Assembly: GCA_031287585.1 (NCBI GenBank)
Contig: JAITST010000377.1
Span: 1-8,125, forward strand
DNA: 8,125 bases
From: Planctomycetaceae bacterium
GTDB taxonomy: Bacteria; Planctomycetota; Planctomycetia; Pirellulales; Thermoguttaceae
Direction of reading: 5' to 3'
The first letter of the stretch is position 1. Every line of letters starts with the position of its first letter. Below, in pieces: positions 1 to 5,477 of the stretch. The notes below the pieces were generated by a model, which searched no databases, was not told the origin of the DNA, and saw only the letters and a program-made list of their open reading frames with translations. The translations under genes were made by a program, and so were the position numbers.

Positions 1-110
1 GTGCTTCGCAAAAATCTTCATTGTTTTTGCCTTTCCCAGAGCAAAGGAATAATGTTCAAGAGGGAGTTAAGTATGACACGTGTTTCAGTATTGTAAAGGA
101 GGGCGTACCA

Positions 111-329
111 CTAAATATCGAAAAAATGCGAAAATATTGAAAATATATTTTTCACCGTTTTTCCCAAACGATGACAAATGTAGTAAATACAGTCACGTCC
201 ACACTTCCCGGAATCCCCTAAGCGGGATTCCGTTCCTGTAGCCGGACAAAAACAAATAAGACTACATAAAATAATTACGCTAATACGCGGTAATATCTCG
301 GAAATGACCTTGTTTTTTGTTGCGTTCAT
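111..329 (-). CDS. Short secreted Cys-containing protein, possibly a truncated C39-like peptidase
   Basis: A 72-residue frame starts with ATG 22 nt after the stop of the 352-aa gene, so the two could share a transcript. Residues 1-15 are polar with some basic residues and 16-28 are hydrophobic (ISVIILCSLICFC), which looks like a Sec signal peptide. After it comes GKCGRDCIYYICHRLGKTV at about 41-59. The CG..C.Y...R.LGK.V spacing resembles the N-terminal catalytic-Cys segment of C39-type cysteine peptidases. The frame stops at residue 72, long before a complete peptidase domain with its His and Asp could form. The other two minus-strand frames downstream give no convincing continuation. A GC-rich hairpin (209-232) lies inside the frame at about codons 33-40. 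Seen: signal-like start, Cys motif, early stop. Inferred: decayed peptidase gene. It could equally be a genuine small exported protein or a chance frame. Confidence 0.38.
   Translation of the reverse strand: MNATKNKVISEILPRISVIILCSLICFCPATGTESRLGDSGKCGRDCIYYICHRLGKTVKNIFSIFSHFFDI
209..232. repeat. GC-rich 9-bp stem-loop
   Basis: CGGAATCCC (209-217) and GGGATTCCG (224-232) form a perfect 9-bp stem around the 6-nt loop CTAAGC. No T-tract follows on either strand, so it is a poor intrinsic terminator. It lies about 120 nt past the stop of the 352-aa gene and inside the 72-aa frame. It resembles the other GC-rich hairpins in this window (8069-8081, 8094-8114, 7603-7616) in being a short GC palindrome in AT-rich DNA. 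It could be a REP-like element or a structure at the 3' end of the transcript. Confidence 0.6.
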
Positions 330-351
330 TATGTCACTTATTCCGGCAAAT

Positions 352-1410
352 TCAACTTTTTTTATAACGTTTTCGTATCATCCGGAATAACGCAACGAGT
401 ATGAGTATGGTACCTGCAACAAAAAAAATCACACGTAAAACACCAAGAAACGGATATTTTGATTGTTCAACCTGACGCTCCCATTCTTCGGCAACTTTTT
501 TCAGTTGTCGTTCGCTTGGAGGAATCGTTATAGATTTATCGGTATTTGCATTAGCGACAATTGTTGAAGGCGGCCATTCAGGAAACCAGTTCTTGAGGAG
601 TTCAGATTCAAACCGACAAACCTCGTTTACCTCAAAATCATAATCAACTTTACCGATGACATTTTTTTTAGATGTCTGATGGAAACTTCCTTTTTGAGGA
701 TAACAGATTCCATCGAAAACACCTATTTTTTGAACATCGTAAATGATAGAGAAATCTTCTTTGGTACTACTTGTACCGTAACGTGTAGTGAGAAAATGCG
801 GATATCCTGTTGTATGTAGTTCATATTTTATCTCACGACTCTCGTCATACCCTCCAAAGATATAAACTTTAACCCCATCACATGTCGCCTCTCTATCAAA
901 TTTTAATTTTATTTTGTCCAATATTTCATTTTTGATTTCAGTAGAAACGTCAAAAGCGAGCAATGAAATGCCAATTGTATTTATCCCCAAAAAAGTAGAA
1001 AATATGCGTCCCTGTTCTTCATCCCATATGTACCATGAATAAATTGAACCCTCACTCCAATTTCCTTCTGCCTCTGGTGAATATTTAAATGACCGTGATT
1101 CTTTCATATTAGTAGCCAGAAAACGATTTAAAATCCACTCTTTATCGTATTTATCCTCTATTTTTTGTGTCCAATATTTCCAAGACGGTCCTTGGGGCGG
1201 AAAATGTAGGCGAAACACCTCCTGTACATTTTTTATGTTTTCATCTTTCGTCTGTAAGTTAGATTTGAGAGCAAATTCTAACCCATCATAAGTTAAAATA
1301 CGGTTCTCAATTCCACTTTCTATGTCTTTAATGCCCGGAATATTTTCACCAAACGAAATGTTTGAAATGAAAATAAAAAACAGCGTTATAATAACTCTTG
1401 TTCGTGACAT
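352..1410 (-). CDS. Secreted, C-terminally membrane-anchored protein of unknown function
   Basis: A 352-residue protein that I cannot assign to a named family. Residues 1-21 form a Sec signal peptide: basic start, hydrophobic ITLFFIFIS, likely cleavage near SFG-EN. Residues 22-315 form a large extracytoplasmic domain rich in aromatic and beta-prone segments, with FPPQGPSWKYW near 70-80 and a Y-DV-KIG-FDG-CYP segment near 224-238. That segment vaguely recalls LolA/LolB-like lipid-binding beta sheets, which is a weak inference. A linker with WPPSTI (279-284) and a charged helix (about 298-318) precede a membrane helix at about 321-343. The tail RMIRKRYKKS is basic, so by the positive-inside rule the C-terminus is cytoplasmic and the protein is type I. 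The ATG is preceded by GGGGAA three nt upstream, and a candidate promoter lies at 1443-1469. The gene is visibly AT-richer than the GTPase operon. Confidence 0.85.
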   Translation of the reverse strand: MSRTRVIITLFFIFISNISFGENIPGIKDIESGIENRILTYDGLEFALKSNLQTKDENIKNVQEVFRLHFPPQGPSWKYWTQKIEDKYDKEWILNRFLATNMKESRSFKYSPEAEGNWSEGSIYSWYIWDEEQGRIFSTFLGINTIGISLLAFDVSTEIKNEILDKIKLKFDREATCDGVKVYIFGGYDESREIKYELHTTGYPHFLTTRYGTSSTKEDFSIIYDVQKIGVFDGICYPQKGSFHQTSKKNVIGKVDYDFEVNEVCRFESELLKNWFPEWPPSTIVANANTDKSITIPPSERQLKKVAEEWERQVEQSKYPFLGVLRVIFFVAGTILILVALFRMIRKRYKKS

Positions 1411-1413
1411 TAT

Positions 1414-1419
1414 TTCCCC
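1414..1419 (-). promoter_or_regulatory. Ribosome binding site of the 352-aa gene
   Basis: On the minus strand GGGGAA stands three nt before the ATG at 1410. It is the only purine-rich stretch nearby and supports this start. It is a short and close-set Shine-Dalgarno, so it is called with moderate confidence. Confidence 0.45.
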
Positions 1420-1442
1420 AATATAGTATAAATTTTTTAATT

Positions 1443-1469
1443 TTTATAAAAGCCCCTTCATATTCTCAA
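1443..1469 (-). promoter_or_regulatory. Candidate promoter for the 352-aa gene
   Basis: On the minus strand TTGAGA (1469-1464) and TATAAA (1448-1443) are separated by 15 nt, giving a start of transcription near 1436 and a leader of about 26 nt that includes the GGGGAA site. The spacer is shorter than the usual 17 nt. The -35 overlaps a perfect 6-bp hairpin, CATATT-CTC-AATATG (1459-1473), that could bind a regulator or mark the end of upstream transcription. The surroundings are AT-rich, so chance matches are likely. Confidence 0.3.
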
Positions 1470-1500
1470 TATGGTTGAAAATTGCAACACTCACCCTTGT

Positions 1501-1686
1501 CTAATCATCGTTTTCCAAAATGCTGTTGAGAAAATCTAACAAAATGTCTTCATTTCCCGGTGTCGCAAATAAAAAATGAATAAACGTGTCCCGATAAGCA
1601 GGGATGAGAGACGGATGTTGCCTCTTATCACTGTCGGCTTTTTGCACTTCCGTTTGATTGGAAACTTTTAATTGTTTTTCACTCAT
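1501..1686 (-). pseudogene. N-terminal fragment of a PDDEXK_2/Rpn-family transposase-nuclease
   Basis: The frame has 61 codons. A charged leader (about 1-30) is followed by AYRDTFIHFLFATPGNEDIL (about 30-49) and LDFLNSILENDD at the end. The pattern D-F..LF...GNEDILLDFLNSIL is the usual opening of PDDEXK_2 (Rpn-like, TIGR01784-type) proteins, which are normally several times longer and carry the D...(E/D)xK nuclease core after this point. Here a TAG follows directly and no nuclease core is found downstream in any minus frame before the next gene at 1410. What remains is therefore a catalytically dead stub. Members of this family are abundant, mobile and often broken in some bacterial genomes. 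The stub keeps a good promoter (1693-1721). It could be expressed as a small peptide, but I see no reason to expect function. Confidence 0.7.
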
Positions 1687-1692
1687 TCATAG

Positions 1693-1721
1693 ATTTTATC
1701 ATTTCTCGCAGAACTTTTCAA
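1693..1721 (-). promoter_or_regulatory. Near-consensus sigma-70 type promoter ahead of the PDDEXK_2 stub
   Basis: On the minus strand TTGAAA (1721-1716) and TAAAAT (1698-1693) are spaced by exactly 17 nt, each one mismatch from consensus. The -10 ends only 6 nt before the ATG at 1686, so transcription would begin at about the start codon and the message would be leaderless or nearly so. No Shine-Dalgarno is seen, which fits a leaderless start. It is the best promoter match I found in the window. Confidence 0.45.
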
Positions 1722-1814
1722 GTGCATTTACCATAACGGTTGCATCTACGGTTTACAATGCTCATCACCGACATATCTATGATTAACCGTCTTCTAAAAA
1801 CCTACAGCCAAACC

Positions 1815-1862
1815 CGCAAAATCCACATTCAAAGGGATGCCCTTACGGGGTAAAGATTTGCG
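1815..1862. repeat. Interrupted inverted repeat with CCCTTACGGGG core
   Basis: CGCAAAATC (1815-1823) and GATTTGCG (1855-1862) pair with one bulged A. Between them lies CCCTTACGGGG (1840-1850), which reads CCCCGTAAGGG on the minus strand. Near-identical cores occur at 8070-8080 (CCCCGTAGGGG) and 7605-7614 (CCCGTAGGGG on the minus strand). The recurrence suggests a dispersed REP-like family in this genome. Confidence 0.45.
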
Positions 1863-1971
1863 TTGTTTCTTGACGACAAGTGTCACCCAATACGTTTTTT
1901 ATGTTCCGCAATCAACATTTTGGGTTACGATTACATCGAGACACAAACAATTTTCAATCGTGTTCAGACAG

Positions 1972-2018
1972 AAAAAATTTGGACGAGTTATTCTTTGATG
2001 GATACTAATTCGTCCAAA
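1972..2018 (-). terminator. Intrinsic terminator of the GTPase operon
   Basis: Reading the minus strand, TTTGGACGA (2018-2010) pairs perfectly with TCGTCCAAA (1986-1978). The stem can continue past one mismatch with three A-T pairs, leaving a loop of about 15 nt. Six T residues (1977-1972) follow the stem. The structure starts 44 nt after the TAA of the last operon gene and points the right way. The loop is longer than usual, but stem, position and T-tract agree. Confidence 0.62.
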
Positions 2019-2061
2019 GGTGTAAAAGCCAATCAAACACGCAGCGATTCTTTGGAGGATT

Positions 2062-3024
2062 CTACTTTTCATCTAATTGAGGTGGTGGCATTGGGGACGG
2101 ATTATTTTGCGGTTGTTGTTTTGGTGTTGGAGGAATGCGTCCTCTTAATTTGCTGACAGCATACTCCCTGATTTTTCGTATGTCATCAGACGACAATGTA
2201 TCAATTTTTCTCTTGATTTCTGCAACATCCGGATTGTCCTGTTCCAGCACTGGTTTGTACAAGTGCCAAACAACAGCAGCAACAAGGGCAAGAAAACAAA
2301 CCAAAAGAAGTTTGTAGAACATATTGTTATTATTGGGTGGTGCTGGCGGTTTCGGTTTTCCACCGTCTGGTTTATTAACCGGCGATATGACTGTCGGTTC
2401 TGCTGGTTTTTCCCGTTCCGGTGGTTTTGGCTTTTGCTTGACAACAATGTCAATTTCGGCGTTTTGTTTCATTGACGTTTTTTCGATTTTCAAGTGAATA
2501 CTCTCAATTCCATCCGATGGAATACCCGCGAACGCCGCTACGGATTTTTCAACGCACTCCGTACCGGTGAATGTTTTCTCACCCGTGAACGCCGATGGAA
2601 TCCGGCAAAATTGCATCTCTTCCGTTAAAAGTGCTGGTTGAGGTTCAGGAACCGGCAACTCGGTCGAATGTTCCGCAATGCTGCGAAAAAGTATCGAATT
2701 GAAAATCGACGACAAATCTTGTTCCAGTGTTTCACTTGTTTTCATCCAAGCGGTGATGATAACATACCGCCCCGGTCTGCCGATTTTATCGTCTCCGCCG
2801 TTGAGAACTCGATAGACAACTGTCCAATCGCCCGTCGGCAAGCGAACAATACCGCCCCACAAATCGCAAGCGATTAAATCATTCGGATTTGGTGCTAAAT
2901 GTTTCGCAGCAAAGTCGCCGTAATACTTGTTAAGCGGAGCGTTTTTTAATTCGCTGCTCAACCAAGTCCAGTATTGCCCGTCTTTGGCTGTCGCCGGGTC
3001 GTAAAGTGCGTAGTGAATTTTCAT
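2062..3024 (-). CDS. Single-pass membrane protein with soluble N-domain, last gene of the GTPase operon
   Basis: 320 residues without signal peptide. Residues 1-118 are a compact soluble domain starting MKIHYALYDPATAKDGQYW, with LWGGIVRLPTGDWTVVYRVL near 55-74 and GRPGRYVIITAWM near 82-94. About 119-195 is a second, less ordered segment. About 196-234 is a Pro/Lys-rich linker ending in four Asn. A hydrophobic helix spans about 235-255, followed by a charged helical stretch (about 262-297) and a Pro/Gln-rich tail. I expect the N-domain in the cytoplasm next to the GTPases and the tail outside, though flanking charges do not settle topology. The N-domain loosely recalls the N-terminal domains of GTPase-associated proteins (GAP1 type) described with multi-GTPase conflict operons. 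This is a pattern impression, not a match. Start is ATG, 32 nt after the preceding stop, with no visible Shine-Dalgarno. Role as partner or regulator of the GTPases is inferred from context. Confidence 0.85.
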   Translation of the reverse strand: MKIHYALYDPATAKDGQYWTWLSSELKNAPLNKYYGDFAAKHLAPNPNDLIACDLWGGIVRLPTGDWTVVYRVLNGGDDKIGRPGRYVIITAWMKTSETLEQDLSSIFNSILFRSIAEHSTELPVPEPQPALLTEEMQFCRIPSAFTGEKTFTGTECVEKSVAAFAGIPSDGIESIHLKIEKTSMKQNAEIDIVVKQKPKPPEREKPAEPTVISPVNKPDGGKPKPPAPPNNNNMFYKLLLVCFLALVAAVVWHLYKPVLEQDNPDVAEIKRKIDTLSSDDIRKIREYAVSKLRGRIPPTPKQQPQNNPSPMPPPQLDEK

Positions 3025-3056
3025 TGATTGTTTATATTCTGTTTTAATAGTTAAGT

Positions 3057-4364
3057 CTATGGCACTGACAATTTGGGTCTGCCACCTGCCTCGTCATGGT
3101 TCGGCAAATCTCCAACATACACTTCCACCCATTTACTTTCGCCCTTGTTGAAAAACACATCTTTATACATTGTCTTTCCTTGAACAGTGAAACTTACTCG
3201 AATATTCCCAGCTGCCCCTTCATTCCATACCGGAATATAGGCACAAGCAATGTGTTCCCAACAGTCGAAAATACCTTTGTTACACTTATATTCCCACGAC
3301 CACTTTGTTTCATCATTCTGTATCAAAACCGGATATGGTCGTAGTGTCAGTTGCCGTTGATGTTCTGCTTCGATTGCTTCAATCACAAAGCGGCATACAA
3401 TGACGATTACAATGACGATTACAATGTAGAGAAGACGAGTCGCAACTGGCTTAACGACATTGTTGAATAATGCCTCCGCAGTTTCTAAAGCATTCGCCCA
3501 CCACTTCCGTCGTTCGTCTCCCTTTCGCGCTGCCTCAATTTCTTCTTGTAGTCGGGCGTTCTCTGCTTCGATATGTTGTATTTCTCCGACAACGGCGTTA
3601 CCAATCCATTCGGCGAGGTCATCCAATCCAGCCGACGTAAAACCCCGCTTTGGAACTCTTTCTGTTTTGCCATCGGAGCGAGTGCGAATTTCCGTTTGGT
3701 TGATTGCCGCAACGAGAAACAATGCGATTTCTTTACATTGAATGTGACCGCTATAGAGATACGGTAATTCTTGTTGGAAAAATATATCAATACCGCCGTC
3801 CTCAAAACTGCCGTATTGTTGCGCAATCACAGGAGCATACAGGTCGTATTGTGTGAATACGACCGCTATTTGCCGCCGTTCGTTTTGCACGGACTCAAGA
3901 AATTCCTTGAGAACGGCTTGATTTTCGATTTTCCTGCCTACTTCAGCAACGCCGATAAAGTCGCCAAGATTGACGAGGACAATAAGGATGTCCGAATTAT
4001 GAACGTATTCGACAAACTTTTTATCTTGTTCGGAAAGATTCGCAATATCTTTGTATCCTTCGTCGCTGTATAATTTCCGCAGGTCTTGACCAGCGGTATC
4101 AACTATCCGCATTTCGGAACTCTTGCCCTTATACTGAAACGTCCATTTGAGTTCAAACATCTGTCCTGCCGGAGTCGATGGAACCCATCTGCCGTTTTGT
4201 AATTCATTCCAAACGTACTCGATGTACTTCATCGTTTTCGCACCACGCGGATTGAGCAATAATCCGTCTGGAGTCGCGATACTGAACCGCTTGGCAAGAA
4301 CGGCAGTCAATACGGTCTTACCAGAACCTTCGGTTCCGATGAGAGCAATTTGTGGTGTGTCCAT
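3057..4364 (-). CDS. Membrane-anchored TRAFAC-like GTPase with C-terminal beta-sandwich-like domain
   Basis: 435 residues. A G domain occupies about 1-255: P-loop GTEGSGKT (10-17), G3 DTAGQ (89-93), and a G4-like TQYD (171-174) in place of (N/T)KxD. The segment L-NGRWVPSTPAGQ (55-68) followed by strands is typical of the GTPases in bacterial multi-GTPase operons (DO-GTPase type, by memory of the pattern). About 258-300 is a charged helix likely to form a coiled coil. A single membrane helix lies at about 311-328 and is built of alternating Ile/Val encoded by a 12-nt tandem repeat. The part beyond (about 330-435) should be extracytoplasmic. It contains VWNEGAAGNIRVSFTV and a later NKGESKWVEVYV, a CARDB-like or Ig-like beta pattern, and three Cys (361, 368, 374). 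The protein therefore couples a cytoplasmic GTPase to an outside domain. ATG start, 24 nt after the previous gene, no Shine-Dalgarno. GTP binding is well supported; function is not known. Confidence 0.88.
   Translation of the reverse strand: MDTPQIALIGTEGSGKTVLTAVLAKRFSIATPDGLLLNPRGAKTMKYIEYVWNELQNGRWVPSTPAGQMFELKWTFQYKGKSSEMRIVDTAGQDLRKLYSDEGYKDIANLSEQDKKFVEYVHNSDILIVLVNLGDFIGVAEVGRKIENQAVLKEFLESVQNERRQIAVVFTQYDLYAPVIAQQYGSFEDGGIDIFFQQELPYLYSGHIQCKEIALFLVAAINQTEIRTRSDGKTERVPKRGFTSAGLDDLAEWIGNAVVGEIQHIEAENARLQEEIEAARKGDERRKWWANALETAEALFNNVVKPVATRLLYIVIVIVIVIVCRFVIEAIEAEHQRQLTLRPYPVLIQNDETKWSWEYKCNKGIFDCWEHIACAYIPVWNEGAAGNIRVSFTVQGKTMYKDVFFNKGESKWVEVYVGDLPNHDEAGGRPKLSVP
3397..3426. repeat. 12-nt tandem repeat (2.5 copies) coding the membrane helix
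   Basis: ACAATGACGATT occurs at 3397-3408 and 3409-3420, followed by the half unit ACAATG (3421-3426). In the reading frame of the GTPase each unit encodes four residues of Ile-Val alternation, giving the IVIVIVIVIV core of the membrane helix. Because the unit is a multiple of three, slippage would change helix length by four residues without a frameshift. Confidence 0.8.
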
Positions 4365-4388
4365 TGTTGTTTATGGGGTAAGTGGTTA

Positions 4389-5456
4389 TTATTGGGGTAA
4401 TCGTTCCATTAATCGTTTTTTGAATTCATCGGCGGTATCAACCATTTGCCAACGAATCCAACTGTCGGGTCGCCAAAGCGATTGAAGGCGGTTATGCTGC
4501 TGTTCTAACTTGTCTTTATTTTCATCAAACCAAAATTTCAAATCATTGGCAATAGCAAGAATTGACTCTTGAATGGATTCCAACCGTCCCGATTCAACGG
4601 ATAGCGATTTGATACGCTCTTCGACTGCCGGAATTCCTGCCTGTTCTAATAATTCCGTATCATCTGTCTTGCGTGCTTCATTACCAAGTTTGCCCGATGT
4701 AAAATGAAAACGGGGCATCCTACTGAACAGCGATACGAAACGTTTACGGAAGCGGTCTTTGTCTCGCTGCTCCCAATCATCACAACCTGTTACAATCACA
4801 TCATCACAAATCGTTCCAAACATTTTGTCTTGAAAGTCTACCTCCCGCTTGCCGATGCCTTGTTCGCCGAGAACAACCCAAAAGACCTGTGAGACATTTT
4901 CTGTCAAATATATTTTGAGCGATTCTTCGTGTGAACCTTCGGCACCATCGACTTGGGCAGCACCGAAACCGGGCGTGTCGGCAATCACGAGACCATGCTG
5001 CAAGAGCGGTAAAGGAGCGTGAACGATAACACGCTGAATACTTCGGCTTTGTTCCGCACCGCTATCCGCGGCTAACGCCTGCAATCTTTCGTGAACGGCT
5101 TCGACACTTGAACAGTCCCAATGCGTACGGGAAAGTTTTTGAAAATAATGAACATCAACAGCAAACCCTTCCCCGTATTCAAACTCAATCGGAGCCGCAG
5201 TACACGGACCATTGCGGCGCGGCGCAAGTTCTTGTCCGAACAACGCATTGAGCAGCGTTGATTTACCAACATTTGTCAAACCGACAACAGCAACGATGTA
5301 CTGTTTTGATACCGCTCTCAATCGGCGTTTGATTTCGGCGAGCATCAAACGTATTTCCTGCATAATGCTCTTAACCGGCGGAGCAATGCTATATGCTTCG
5401 CTTTCATTCACGAGCATTAAAAATTCGTCGAGGATATGTTGGAGTTGTTTAGGCAT
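4389..5456 (-). CDS. Dynamin/Era-like GTPase with unusual G4 motif
   Basis: 355 residues, soluble. An N-terminal helical segment (1-50) leads into the G domain: P-loop GLTNVGKS (59-66), probable switch I Thr86 in PCTAAPIEF, G3 DTPG (160-163), and a TSGK (253-256) that fits G5 (SAK-like). At G4, where NKxD or TKxD is expected, the sequence is TGCD (223-226): the Asp for guanine recognition is kept but the Lys is Gly. From about 275 onward the chain is helical and charged with no membrane segment, much shorter than the stalk of classical dynamins. The layout (helix, G domain, short helical tail) suits the smaller partner of a dynamin-like pair, and the larger dynamin-like gene lies 21 nt upstream. 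ATG start without Shine-Dalgarno, consistent with translational coupling. Heteromeric action with the 654-aa protein is inferred from gene order. Confidence 0.88.
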   Translation of the reverse strand: MPKQLQHILDEFLMLVNESEAYSIAPPVKSIMQEIRLMLAEIKRRLRAVSKQYIVAVVGLTNVGKSTLLNALFGQELAPRRNGPCTAAPIEFEYGEGFAVDVHYFQKLSRTHWDCSSVEAVHERLQALAADSGAEQSRSIQRVIVHAPLPLLQHGLVIADTPGFGAAQVDGAEGSHEESLKIYLTENVSQVFWVVLGEQGIGKREVDFQDKMFGTICDDVIVTGCDDWEQRDKDRFRKRFVSLFSRMPRFHFTSGKLGNEARKTDDTELLEQAGIPAVEERIKSLSVESGRLESIQESILAIANDLKFWFDENKDKLEQQHNRLQSLWRPDSWIRWQMVDTADEFKKRLMERLPQ

Positions 5457-5477
5457 TGTATCGGATTGCGTTTTTAG

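Larger units (their letters stand above)
1687..2061. other. Intergenic region between the GTPase operon and the PDDEXK_2 stub
   Basis: About 375 bp without a supportable gene. It holds the promoter of the stub (1693-1721), an interrupted inverted repeat around a CCCTTACGGGG core (1815-1862) and the T-tailed terminator of the operon (1972-2018). A plus-strand frame through 1863-2156 has no recognisable protein, lacks a good start, and runs into the 3' end of the 320-aa gene antisense to it. I treat that frame as noncoding. Confidence 0.6.

Noticed and set aside
1..21. Possible start of a minus-strand gene (ATG at 21, AAAGG upstream) running off the left edge
   Set aside because: Only seven codons are visible, too few to support a gene.
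1..96. Plus-strand frame open from the left edge to TAA
   Set aside because: Thirty-one codons with no recognisable sequence; could be the tail of an outside gene, but nothing supports it.
1863..2156. Plus-strand open frame of 97 codons
   Set aside because: No recognisable protein, no ATG or ribosome site at the start, runs through the terminator stem and then antisense to the 3' end of the 320-aa gene.
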